Shown here one piece after another: positions 34,168 to 45,612 of a stretch of DNA of 64,000 nucleotides. The stretch's first letter is position 1. The number at the start of each line of letters is the position of its first letter. Position numbers and translations under genes: made by a program. The DNA comes from Epiperipatus broadwayi (lineage: Eukaryota > Onychophora > Udeonychophora > Euonychophora > Peripatidae), in NCBI GenBank assembly GCA_028023455.1, contig JAQFVV010000050.1, forward strand, positions 746,001 to 810,000, read 5' to 3'. The notes under the pieces were generated by a model. It did no database searches and was not told where the DNA came from. It worked only from the letters and a program-made list of their open reading frames with translations.

Positions 34168-34750
34168 TAATGATGGTTGAGAGTCATGTGAAACTCTGAG
34201 TTCAAACCCCCTATACATGCAGGTATGAAAAAAGCCTGTTCTGTAGGGAAAAATTATATTTCAAATATAGTCCTTCAATTTCTGCCCATCCCTCATATAT
34301 GTATGTATATGGACTATGTCCTATACATAAGGGGTCAGAGTGACTTGTGGTCAACATGGGTAGTATGAGAAGCTTGGCACTAAGGTGGGCTTTGAGCATT
34401 TCCAATCATCAGATTTTGAAGAAAATGGACGAATGAAGAGTTGTGGGATGGAGTAGTTTGAAGCCTGTCCATCAAAGTATGAAGATTGGCACTCTTAATA
34501 AATGCTGAGCTTCGATTGTATATATGCATGGAGATGATAATCTGGACTAACTGACGAGTGGCTGGTTTAGCATGAAATATGTATATTGATAATTACTTAT
34601 CTTTTCAACATGTGTGTGATCAAGTGTATCAGTGGTATGAGATAGCATGATAGTTGAGGGTCATGTGTAAGTCTAAGTTCAAACCCCCTGTATATTATAT
34701 ATAAGTACAGGTATGAAAAAAAGCCTGTTCTGTAGAGAAAAAAAATCATA
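34168..34750 (+). repeat. Family E hammerhead repeat, plus strand
   Basis: Begins in the tRNA-like segment (B-box-like GAGTTCAAACCCCC, 34198-34211), continues through the full body and a second ribozyme (34535-34600), and ends after a second tRNA-like segment with GTTCAAACCCC at 34678-34688. The ribozyme here has CTGACGA (34551-34557) and GAAA (34573-34576), but stem I and stem II carry mismatches. Confidence 0.75.
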
Positions 34751-35627
34751 TTTCCAAAACAAATGATTACATAAGAGAGTTAAAATACTCAATAAATAAT
34801 GTGTCAGCACTTTTCATATTTAATGAGATATAGGACAATTTGCACTTGTTTAAATAAACAAAAAAAAAAACATAAATAAAAGAAGTTATTTTTAATAAGA
34901 ATAATAAAAAATTGTTTAAGGACAAGATATTAATGTGAAAATTCGTAAAGGGGGTACAACATGAAATAATGCATTGTGAAGATAACAGTTCCAATTTTAT
35001 AAGTGAAAGCAGTTGAAAAAAATTTTGTGGTAGTCATTGAAAATATTTCTGCTATTTATTATTTAATAATTTTTTAAAAACTAATATTTTAAAGTGATTT
35101 ATTTATTTATGATGCATGAAAGTGTATACAATTTATAATGTATCCTTATTACATATAACTTATGGCATTTTATGATTATATCTAAACAACTACAAGTGCA
35201 TAAAATATAACAGTAATTTAATAAATGGAATGATCTCTTCAGATTTATTTTAATTGTAGAAAAATTAATGACATATTCATTATCTACTATTAATATATTT
35301 TCTTTTAAGTAATAAATGCAAAGACCCAACAAAACAACCAGTATTTTCCTAAAGATTTGTGATGATGACATATTAATAGTAATCATATGTTGAAATATAC
35401 CGTCATATAATATTATATATTGGATCTCTATAGATAAATTCAAACTTTATTTAAACTTATCAAATACAGTCAACTATTAGTAATAGCATATAGGTTAGCA
35501 TATAATACAATGTTGTGAGTTGTATTTTTCTTCTCTCTTCTTCAGATATTGTAGGCACAAGCAGTGATAGTATTAAACCACTAAACATCATATGATTATC
35601 ATTTTTTATGCTTGCTCATAACTGATA
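34751..35627. other. AT-rich spacer
   Basis: No gene. The last part (about 35570-35627) matches, inverted, the right flank of the MITE at 15667-15909. Confidence 0.45.
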
Positions 35628-35839
35628 TTAAAACAGGGAAAAACTATTCATACAATAGTGCCACTCAGTGCAATCCAGAGTAATCTATGGATGCCAGCCA
35701 CAAGCTAGAATCTGGTCTGGGGATAATGGATGAGTAGGCCCTAGATATGGATTTTATGCACAAGCCTTCTGGCATCCATTGAAATGCTCTGGCTTGCAAT
35801 GAGTGGCACTACTGTATGGAGAGATGTGCCTGTTTTAAT
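35628..35839. mobile_element. MITE with inverted repeats, copy 2
   Basis: Copy of the 15667-15909 element, more palindromic: TAGTGCCACTCAGTGCAA, CCAGAG and GGATGCCAG on the left are matched by CTGGCATCC, CTCTGG and TTGCAATGAGTGGCACTA on the right. Unknown family, no coding capacity. Confidence 0.75.
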
Positions 35840-35950
35840 AGCAGTGATAATACTAATATGGGAATCAAATTTGCATTTCAGGATTCATAAAAATTGAACT
35901 TACAGTGATGGTCTAATCAACTAACCTATTATATTAAATGTGTGGGAGAT

Positions 35951-36010
35951 GATAATCTGGGCCAACTGACGAGTGCTAGTTCAGCACGAAATATGTATAT
36001 TGGTGATTAT
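35951..36010 (+). ncRNA. Type I hammerhead ribozyme, family E, intact core
   Basis: CTGACGA (35966-35972) has the allowed variable base at position 7. Stem II is GTGCT/AGCAC with loop AGTTC. GAAA is at 35988-35991. Stem III is ATA/TAT (35991-35993 with 35996-35998) with a 2-base loop. The cleavage base is A35999, triplet AUA. Stem I pairs GCCAA (35961-35965) with TTGGT (36000-36004), then ATAATC (35952-35957) with GATTAT (36005-36010) across a TGG bulge. Predicted cut is 35999/36000. All core bases are intact. Hand-derived fold. Confidence 0.82.
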
Positions 36011-36415
36011 TTATCTTTGCTACATGTGTGTGGTCATGTTTATCAGTAGTATGAGATAATGTTGATAGATGAAGAAATCTGAGTTCAAATCTCTTATATT
36101 TACATTTAAGTTCCAGGTATAAGAATGCCTGTATTTCAAATCTTACACATTAAGCCTGCATTCTGCCTATTCCTATTCTATGTATTTAAATGGATACTAT
36201 CCTATACATGAGGGGTCAGAGTGGCTTGTGGTCAGCATGAGAATGATAACAATATTGACATCAGTATGGGATTTGAGCATTCTATCACCAGATTTTCAAT
36301 GGTATGGATGGCTGAAGAGTTGGAGGTTTGAGTAGATTGAAGCCTGTCCATTAAAGTATAAAGATTTGCTATCTTAATATAAACTGAGCACTGATTATAT
36401 ATGTGTGTGAGAGAT

Positions 36416-36475
36416 GATAATCTGGACCAACTGATGAGTGCTGGTTCAGCACGAAATACGTATATTGTTGATTAT
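36416..36475 (+). ncRNA. Type I hammerhead ribozyme, family E, second unit
   Basis: CTGATGA (36431-36437), stem II GTGCT/AGCAC, GAAA (36453-36456), stem III ATA/TAT, cleavage base A36464. Stem I ACCAA/TTGTT has one C-U mismatch; the distal helix ATAATC/GATTAT is kept. Predicted cut is 36464/36465. Core intact. Confidence 0.78.
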
Positions 36476-36595
36476 TTATATTTTCTACATGTGTGTGGTT
36501 ATGTGTATCAGTAGTATGAAATAGTGTGGATAGTTGAAAGTTGCTTGAAAGTCTGAATTCAAATCCCCTATATTTAAAGTCAATTCTCATATATT

Positions 36596-36773
36596 ACATG
36601 AGCAGATACAGGCATGTACTTTATAAACTAATTTTAAATATAAATAACAATAAACTATCTAGCATTACATTTTTTGTGGCACTACAAAATACCGGCAAAC
36701 AAATAATCAATGATCCCATGAATATATTTATGCTATCTCATACTTTAAAAATATATATAAACAATGAAAATAT
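36596..36773. other. AT-rich spacer
   Basis: No feature seen. Confidence 0.4.
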
Positions 36774-36865
36774 TTTTTTCCATGTGTCATAGAATCGACT
36801 GGGAAGCGAACCCGCTAACCCGGGACAACTGCTTGTAAGGCGGCTGTGCTGACCACTCGACCACC
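36774..36865 (-). mobile_element. tRNA-derived SINE, minus strand
   Basis: On the minus strand: GGTGGTCGAGTGGTCAGC (A-box-like TGGTCGAGTGG), GCCGCCTTACAAGC resembling an anticodon arm, GGTTCGCTTCCC (B box), and the end GATTCTATGACACATGG plus poly-A. It is the same family as 26161-26256 and keeps the most tRNA-like head. Possible short flanking duplication AAAATA. The acceptor stem does not close, so it is not a tRNA gene. Confidence 0.8.
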
Positions 36866-37560
36866 AAAATACATTAACCAGAAACAGAACTTCCATTTTT
36901 TTTTTTATTAAAAACTTACGTTGATGGAAACATAAACTATTATTACTTTATATGCTGTAATTTTAAAAAAGACATAAAATAAATAAATATCAGATTAAAT
37001 GACTCATAACCTTAGGTGCTAATTGTAACAGAATTAAAAATATATATGTAATAAATAAATATTTTTTTCAGGCCGAGTTAGAATGCCAATTGTAATAGAA
37101 GTAAATATAAGGCAATCTCAGTAATGATTTCTATTCAATCCACCCATTAGGGTGCCAAATTATGTAATGGTTTGAAATAAAATAAAAACATAAGCCTAAT
37201 CAAATGCATTAGCTTAACCCTAAATAATAACTTATTTATTCTGCAATAAAAAATTGTAACGGATGAATGTTAAAAATAATGTAATAAATTATAAAATTAA
37301 GAAAAATGTTTTATTCAATATTTTGGTTATCTTACATTTTAATATATAAAATGAAATATGTAGACACTCTTGAAATTTATATTAATGTATAGTATATTAA
37401 GAAAAATAACATCAAGTCTTGACTCTCAAACTTGTGCAAAATCAGTTACATAAAAAAAACAAAATCCTAACTCTAACAGTTAAGAATTTTTATTTTAAGC
37501 TTAGATACCCATCCCCAGTAGCTGATAACAAACTCTGATCTTCATTACCATACATTCTTA
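36866..37560. other. AT-rich spacer
   Basis: No gene or clear repeat seen. Confidence 0.45.
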
Positions 37561-37585
37561 GAATTACTCATCACATTACTAAAAT

Positions 37586-38040
37586 GTGCTCTGCACCTCA
37601 CCAAATTGCTCTACACCTTCACCCCACCAAATTGCTTTACACCTTCATCCCCCTCTGAACCGACTTATTAACTTCACAAAAGACATTCTCTTGCCAAACC
37701 AAAAATCACAAATCATGTACAAGATTACATGCCATCATACCAACTGCTACACCATATATTATGGAAATTGAAGACCAACTTGACTACCCAATTAGTACAA
37801 CACCAATAGATATACAACTGTACTCAAACCCAAATGGATACCAAATCAATATTTTATGAACACCAATCTACTTCTGACACCTCCATTGAGCATCCATATG
37901 TTGCCATTATCCATTGCATGCCTAAAGTGCATTGATACCATGCTTAAATTAAAAAAGGTCTGGCATATCATGGGAGATAAAAACACAACAAGAAAGACTC
38001 CTGCATTCTCCTTTCAAAAAATGACTTACTCAAACTAATA
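37586..38040 (+). pseudogene. Penelope-like nuclease remnant, third lineage
   Basis: The frame at 37586 contains 'KDILLPNQKSQIMYKITC' followed by 'CYTIYYG', which resembles the lead-in and YIG core of the GIY-YIG domain in Penelope-like elements. After a one-base shift the next frame reads 'KLKTNLTTQLVQHQ', matching the spacing G-x-x-x-x-x-L-x-x-R-x-x-E-H with R and E replaced. Later frames are broken. Unlike the other two Penelope-like elements here in sequence. The reading depends on the frameshift, so confidence is moderate. Confidence 0.45.
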
Positions 38041-38665
38041 ATTAGCTATTCAATTATACTAATCACCCACTCATGTTTCTTTAATAAACTCTGCAGTCTT
38101 CTCCCTTCTGTCAGTTGCCATGCTTATGACTGAAATAACTTAGTTGAAAGTGCACTAGGCAAAAATTGTTAATTTCACAGATTTTAAGCTTAGCTTGAAT
38201 CTATTTTTGCATATAGTTATCCCCATTACATTTCCTCAAGATACTGCATACCAACATTTTCAATGTTACATATAATTTTCTTTCAATATAGACATTAAGA
38301 ATAATCATACATGTATAAAAATGTAGTGTTAACTAATATTTTTTAATGTTCATACTAATATTTTCATAAATATCTATATATGTAGCTGTATGAGTATGCT
38401 TGTGTGAAATGATAAAATTTATGTAAGTCAACATAAGAAGCATCTAATTGTGCCAACTCTGGTTGTAAATCTACATACCTTGCACAGTCTAAAACACTTC
38501 AAGTATTGAATATTTACTGATTACTCAAATTTATAGAAGATGACATCAGTGGAATAGAATAAATAATGCTTAATTTTTAAATGAAATGATATCTTAAATG
38601 TGGATTATCATGTGCTCTTTTTTATTTGATCATGCCCTTTAATAAATATAATTTTTTTTATTAAG
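38041..38665. other. AT-rich spacer
   Basis: No gene or named repeat seen. Confidence 0.45.
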
Positions 38666-39874
38666 TACACCTGGGTCTCATTTTACGTGATAGATAGGTT
38701 CCTCAGAAAACAAGCGCAAATGAAATCGTGCAAAAATAGATGTAACTTACATTGAAAAGGGGGAGATGCAGTCTGTGATTTTTCAAAATTCGCGTAAAAG
38801 CACCAACGTAAAATTACTTTAAAATTCGCACAAAAAAAAAAAAAATAAGGAAATAAAATATGACTAATAAAAAATTTCAAATTTGAAAAAAATTGATACA
38901 AGACAAACTTTTTTTAACCATAATATTTAATTTTATTCAAAATAATATATTTTTATGAATAATTTCCAGTACAGTAATTTACATTTTTTTAATAGATGTT
39001 TTAATTATTATCGCTATTTGCCCAAAAACACTTTCTTTTGCAAACTAGTAAAAAAATCAGATTCTAGGGTGATGTGATGTGATGTATTTGGCTTCTCCTT
39101 AAACGAAGTCAAGAATATCTCAGCAATTATTCTCACAAGAGAAAATACAACTAGCGCCAAGTTCACTCTCATGTTGTGTTAATGGTTTTCTGTTGACGAC
39201 GACAATGATTTTATTAATTGTTTATGAACTTAGACTTATGATAATAAAAAGACATTTACTCACCACTGCTGGGAAAAATTTAATTAAAACTAACAACTAA
39301 AAATTAAATTCTTATTTTTGTTTTTAATTTTCAATTCCGTTTAAAAATCAAATTTTGTTTTACATCACATTAATTTCAAGTCGCCTGAAGGTAATTTTTA
39401 AATTGTTAATTACAATTAAAAATCAGATTTTAATTTTTAATTGTGCTCACTGCTATTACTGACCTTTTAAAAATAAACTTGTGGACACTAAATGATTAAT
39501 AATTGATTACGTTCTTTTTTAAAAAGCAAAAACAGAATGTGATTTAAAATGCAAAATTAACACGCACAATGTTTGAACAAATTTACATTATAATCTTGTA
39601 AAATTTAATGTGTGTATACATAAAATGTGGAAATCATGATTTTAATTTCATTATTACATAAAATCTTACTATTATAAAGCTCTGAAAATATTGAAATTAC
39701 TAAGATGAAAGTAGAATTCTAATAATGTGCTATTACTTTCAATATAACGTAAGTGTGCGAAATTTATTATTTAAAGTAATAAAGCATTATCGAAGGTCGA
39801 CTTCCAGTGAAACACGAATCGCGTAACTTCAAAATCGTGTTAAATAAGTCTGCGTAAAAAGAGACCCAGGTGTA
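38666..39874. mobile_element. Non-autonomous DNA transposon with TA duplication, Tc1/mariner-pogo-like
   Basis: CACCTGGGTCTC at 38668 and GAGACCCAGGTG ending at 39872 form terminal inverted repeats, flanked on both sides by TA (38666-38667, 39873-39874). The similarity extends inward: CATTTTACG against CGTAAAAAG, and AAATCGTGC against ATCGTGTT-like blocks. Length 1205 bp, AT-rich inside, no transposase frame. TA duplication and these ends suggest a Tc1/mariner relative such as a pogo/Tigger-type MITE; the superfamily is inference. Confidence 0.75.
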
Positions 39875-41816
39875 TTTGATTTTTATATTCAGCATTTGTT
39901 TTTATCATTATTTGTGAATATTAGTTATAAATTCCCTAGTATTGATCATAATTTCATGTTTTCAATCCAAGTTGCTGTTTTCTCCATTGCATTAGCTAAT
40001 GATTAAAAATGATTTACATGATGTTATAAGTTATTTTTGCAGTATAGAACAATTTCAAATTTTAATTTCAGTTTTATTCTTTAGATTTCACTATGTTTCA
40101 GTGGAAAAAAAAAGTTAAATAAAATTAAAAAGAAATCAAATCATGTCACATGACCTAATTTAAGAAGCTTGTATTACAAATGTTATATATAGAGCTTGCA
40201 ACTATTCTATTAACAAGCTTTGCAGAATATCTCCAACCCCAGAAGGACTGTATAGCATTGTTTTTTATTAGATTATAAATAAGTTTATAATCTAATTTTT
40301 TATTTGTTCATTGTTTTTTAATAACTTATTTATTTTCTGTAATATTTAATGTTTACATTGTGATTTTATTTTAATGCAGGAGCTTTTTACCAGGAGCTAA
40401 ATAAATATTTGTGTGATATAAATCAAAATAACCTTCTCTGAAACACTTTATCAAATACACTATTGGGAAATTATTTTTTTATCTATTATTTTCTGATTCT
40501 TTTTTTATTTGCAAAGTTGGTCTTTTAGATTTTTATATTAATTTTTAAAACCTATGTTTTTTGATAAACTTAAAACAATGTAAAATGCAAAATAATATAA
40601 ATAAATTTTTCTTTTTTCATTTGAAAATAAATTAGCTTCCTTCTAGGGCTAAAAAATGGCTATTGAAATGTTACAAATACTAAAATAAAGGTAAAAAATA
40701 TATAGTCATAAAACTTTTGCTATAAAATTTAACAATCCTGTATTCCTATTAGTATAATGTAAAAGGCATTAAATGTTTCTTTTATGGATGGTCAATAAAA
40801 TTCCAAATATACCATGGCAAGATCATAGAACCATTCAATATATTTTTCAATTGTCAAGGTGTGTTACTGTTGAGTCAACTGTAAAATTACACCGTTATTG
40901 TATTACACATATAACATAAATAAATGGTAGCAGATTTTCTAAAAAAATATATTAAGGTAAATTAAGCATAATGTATATGTAAGAGGCTACTCCTATTTAC
41001 ATTATGAAGATTATCACAAACAACCTTTAAAAACTGTGATATTGATAGATTTATTTGCAAAGATGATGGTGATGATTAAACACAATAGAGATCTACATTT
41101 AAACATAGGTGTTGAAATCCTTCTGACAATCAAATTTCTTACAGACTTCATATTGTAAGTTATCAAGTTGATGGTATATTCAACATTTATACATCTGTTT
41201 CACTGTTTTCCAAGCAGAGTCATAATAAATATCATCTTTAGTGTATTAGTATCAATTATCCCTAGCTTTCTGTTAGAATTAATATGACCATCCTTATTTG
41301 TTAGTGGCTACAGCAAATGGCATCTTCTGTTATTTTTTTTCTAGTTTGTTATTTATATTTAATATTATTCTTAGTTCTTCTCTGTGTGGGACTGCTAACT
41401 TTATGAAACCATTACATGACCAACAAGATATCATAAAATCGTAGAATATACATAGTTATTCATTTTGATAGGATTTATTAAGCAATACAATCTGGCACAT
41501 TTTGATTAGTAAAGCTTAAACTAGATGGCATCAAAGTAGTGAAGATGGAGAAATTTCTAATAATTTATAAATCATTGTGATAGATTTAATTAAAAATAAA
41601 TATTTAAAATGTAATTATGATACAAGTAAGGATAGATTTTTAAAAAAGAAGCATAATAAACAATAACCCTGTATTACAATGAGTTGTTATCATGAATATT
41701 GTTCTTTGTTTGGAATGTTTCAACAGGGTAGTTTAATATTGTTCAAGACTAGGTAATTAGTCAATGTAAATACAGGAAAACAGTAAATACTTAAACAATA
41801 CCAACATTATTACCAA
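39875..41816. other. AT-rich sequence, no gene
   Basis: Includes a short perfect hairpin at about 40269-40297, TTAGATTATAAA with TTTATAATCTAA around a 4-5-base loop. Otherwise unassigned. Confidence 0.45.
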
Positions 41817-42280
41817 TCAACAATCTCAATATGTTGTCATGACAACCTTCTTTAATCAATAAAGGTGAAAATCGACCTTTATCTATGGTTTAATATATTT
41901 ATATAGATACTAAAGATTGCAACTTGACTATATGAAGTGAAATTATTAATAAAAAGAAGTTTAAATAAACCTCATTAATTAAACAAGTAAATATAAGCTG
42001 TTCTGAAAGCAGATTAACAAATATTCAATTATAACTGAAATTACAATTACAACTTTCAAAATATACTGGGTATTAGTAGGTTTATTACATTAGTAATGCA
42101 TGTTTGGAGTGCATTTTGGAAAGTTATAAATTGCAGTTTGAAAGTTATAATTGACTATTTGTTAATCTGCTTTCACAAAATATATTTGTTTAGAGAAATT
42201 TATTTAAACTTCTTTTTATTAATAATTTCAAAGGAGGTTGCATTGACAACATATTGAGATTGTTAATGATATTTTTATTG
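41817..42280. repeat. Palindromic repeat family C, inverted pair
   Basis: The left arm (CAATCTCAATATGTTGTCATGACAACC at its outer end, in pieces; TCTGAAAGCAGATTAACAAAT near the centre) is the reverse complement of the right arm (TTTGTTAATCTGCTTTCA ... ATTGACAACATATTGAGATTG). The arms meet near 42060. Single arms or other pairs occur at 20628, 47545, 52855 and 59962. Confidence 0.75.
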
Positions 42281-44960
42281 TTTAAATGTTAACAGTTTTC
42301 ATGTAATTATATATATTAAATACCACATAAACATCGCAGAGGTCCTGTAAATTAAATCTATATAGTCATCCTGTTTCTAAGAAATGTACTAATCAGCTCA
42401 TTGGTTTAATACATCTTTCATTTATAACCAAAAACTTTACAGGTGCTTTGAAATCTAATAAATACATTAGAAATGGTGATAGTATATATAATGAATCAAT
42501 ATATAAATATATGTAACCATAAACTATTTCAGTTTTCTCTTTTGAATAATTTTTTTTATTTACACAACGACAATTAAAGGTTTATGTAAATCTCATTGAC
42601 CATGTTCTGAATTAATTACAATTTGTTTATTAAAAATTAAGCTAGTATGCAATTAATTATTATTATTAATTAAAATATTATATCATTATAAAATGAAACA
42701 TCAATTTAATTAAAATTTAACAACAGACAATAATTTTTATAATTCATAAATTATATTGCTTAACTAGTTTATTAATAAATTTATACTTCTTAACTAGTTT
42801 TTTTTTTCATTTATGAGGTTTTAAAAATATTTTCCTATCTTCATATTATCAATTAATTAATTTGTGGCTTACCTCTTGTCAATATTTTTATAATTGTAAT
42901 CGATAAATAAAGGTACTTATAAAACTTTACAAGAAAACACATTGTATACATACACATGTATTTCCTTTTTTATCACATATATGTTATATTTATTGATTAA
43001 TGGTTATTTTTGTTTTACAAACCCTTATAAAAATTTTTTTTGAAAGCATCAAATGCACTGCACCCTTAACTATGGAACCTTTCCTCCCAGATAAAAACCT
43101 TAATGATTATTAATAATTATTTTACAGCTAGAAATTAATACACCATTTATTATCCAGATATATACCTTAGACTTTAATTCAATATGAGAATATATTACTA
43201 TTATTAAATCCAACCACATGGGATTAATAATTCAATTTTATTGTATTTTTTTCAACAAGCTATAATGTAAGGCACTTATACCTTTCATTTTGTGACATCT
43301 CCAATTTTATGGGGAAAAAATTCTAAAAAAGACAAATGTCCTCCAAAATGCATTTTATGCTAAACCAGTATTCATCATTTGATCTAGACAACAATATTTT
43401 GCATATCTCTATTATCCTTGCTTAGTATTTATTAATATAAAATTAAAATTTACTTTGAAGGTGCAAGGTTTACTAGACCCACACTTATAATATCTTCGCT
43501 CCCAGAAAAACCACCTTAAAAATGATCACTAAATAGATTTAGATTACAAATTATTTTATTATTTATATCCCAGATAAGAAACTTTAAATTCTTTGATTTA
43601 ATATAAATAGGTCTACTGTTATTAAGTATAACCAAATGCTATAATTAATTCATATCTATTCCATGTTTTTCACTTATGGTAAAACGAAAGTTATAAATTG
43701 TAACATTACATTTAGAAAATAGGGAAATGGCATTAAACTATTTATTCTATGTGATTGTATTTAATAGTATATACAGTCATGTTTAATTAAGTGTAGATCT
43801 GGACTAAAAATAATTATTTCTAGACTAAAAAGACTTAATAATAATCACTAAAGTATTTATCTAGAAAGGATGATGTTGTAGCTGTATGTACATTTGCATC
43901 TTCACACCAAAATGTAATAAATTAGTATTTATTAATACGGGGAAAAGATCATGAGATGTGAGACAGGTTGAGACCTAAACCAACTGATGAGAAATGCTTG
44001 TGGTCATTTATCACTTGCTTTTATTCATGGAACTCAAGTATATATGATGACATTAAACTTAATATATTTATAGAAAATTTAGATTTATTTATATTTAGTG
44101 GGAAATTTTATTGTATGAATAAAGCATTTTTTAAAATTACATGTATATATTAATTATCGATTTTTTTTTTGGTTGAGCAATGAACTGCATTAAAAATATT
44201 AAACATATATTTGACTTTATCGATCCAAGCTTGTAAATCGAAGTCAAGAAGATATCTGTCTTTTTGATTTCCTGACTCTATCAAAATGTGTTTAGAAATT
44301 GAAAAGCTTTCATATTTGCTATAGAAAAAAAATCAATACAACATGTCCATTAGTTTCAATATATGTTCCAGCTGTAGGATCTGAAACTGTTACACATCTA
44401 TACATTAAAAAAAACCTTAAACGTGCGAAGGTCATATTATTTTTTAGAGATTAGATGTTTTAAATCTAAGGGAATGTCATATGTCTTTATATTTTCATTA
44501 TATATATATAAAATTCTTTTAGTGAAATTCTATTTCGTTTACACTTCCTTGTTCCTATTTCAGTAGTACTTTTAGTATAGTATTATTTTGTATTTACACC
44601 TTTTTGTTTCTATTATTAATGCACTCAACACTAGAGGTCATCCAAACCAAATCTGCTTCCATATGTGCAATTTATAAAAAAAAACTATACAGTTTTATTA
44701 CAAAAAGAAACAAGATAATGTTAAACTGTATTATGACACTTTTATTTTTATTATTATTTTTTATTTAATTTATATATTATACCAATTTTCTTATTCACAA
44801 AGCAAATTATTTGACATGCAAACACTTGGATGATGTGATAAGAAAAACTTAGAATTTATGTGTTTTAGACTAAGCTTAGAATTTTCGAAACCTATTTATG
44901 ATTTCATATGCATATCATTGACTATTGCATAGAAGGATGGGTATAAATATAAGTTTACTT
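42281..44960. other. AT-rich sequence with a degenerate repeat fragment
   Basis: About 43330-43440 (minus) holds an old relative of the family-E repeat: GATGAATACTGGTTTAGCATAAAATGCA in sequence pieces. The rest is unassigned, with no gene. Confidence 0.45.
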
Positions 44961-44970
44961 AAATCTATTC

Positions 44971-45602
44971 GATATGAAAATAAAGATTGATTATGATGAG
45001 TTAGAAGAAGTTAACAGTTACAAATATCTTGGTCAAATTATTAATACAGATGGAAATATAATTGATGAAATTAATCATAGAATTAAACTTGGTTGGAGTG
45101 CTTTTGGTAGAAATAACTTGATACTAAAAGGAAATATGCCTATGTGTTTGAAAAGGAAGTTTTTTAATAAATGTGTTTTGCCCGTTCTTATTTATGGATC
45201 TGAGACTTGGACACTCAATAGAAGAGCAATACAGAGACTTCATACCACTCAAAGAAGTATGGAGAGATGCATGTTGGGAGTAACAAGAAGAGATTGAAAA
45301 TGCAATGTATGGGTAAGAGAACAAACAGGTGTTAGTGACCTCATTGAAAAAATTAAAAGACTGAAGTGGAGTTTGGCTGGACATATTTCTAGAAGAGATG
45401 ATAATAGATGGATAATTGAAATTTTGAACTGGATTCCAAGAGAATGTAAAAGACCCAGAAAGAGACCACATGTGAGATGGATGGATGAAATAAAAAAGGG
45501 CACAGGGGTGATGTGGAAAAGAGAAGCTAAAGATAAGAAAATATTGATTGAACTTGGAGAGACCTTCATCCTGCAATGGATTGATAATGATTGATTATGA
45601 TG
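44971..45602 (+). mobile_element. 5'-truncated RTE-like LINE with perfect 10-bp target duplication
   Basis: AAATCTATTC at 44961-44970 recurs at 45603-45612. The insert encodes the C-terminal end of the LINE protein, starting after the RT catalytic box: 'NSYKYLGQIINTDGN', 'FGRNNLILKGN', 'LIYGSETWTLNRRA', 'RSMERCMLGVTRRD', then after one in-frame stop at 45297 'HISRRDDNRW', 'KRPRKRPHVRWMDEIKKG' and 'FILQWIDND' to a stop at 45594. The 3' end is a short TGATTATGATG tail. Clearly better preserved than the 16583-19400 copy. Target-site duplication and 5' truncation show LINE-type retrotransposition. Confidence 0.92.
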
Positions 45603-45612
45603 AAATCTATTC

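Larger units (their letters stand above)
35937..36595 (+). repeat. Family E hammerhead/tRNA-like tandem repeat, best-preserved copy
   Basis: About 1.4 head-to-tail units with ribozyme cores at 35966 and 36431, a period of 465. After each ribozyme comes a tRNA-like segment: A-box-like TATCAGTAGTATGAGATA (36041-36058) and B-box-like GAGTTCAAATCTC (36081-36093) in unit 1, GAATTCAAATCCCC (36555-36568) in unit 2. A long body with GAGGGGTCAGAGTGGCTTGT joins the two. The combination of a Pol III-like promoter and a hammerhead resembles the hammerhead SINE-like repeats of Schistosoma. No target duplication was identified. Confidence 0.8.

Noticed and set aside
36774-36865. Possible tRNA gene on the minus strand
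   Set aside because: A and B boxes are present, but the acceptor stem does not pair and the sequence ends in the SINE tail shared with 26161-26256.
43975-44005. CCAACTGATGAG resembling a hammerhead core
   Set aside because: No stem II and no GAAA at a suitable distance; probably chance or a very old relic.
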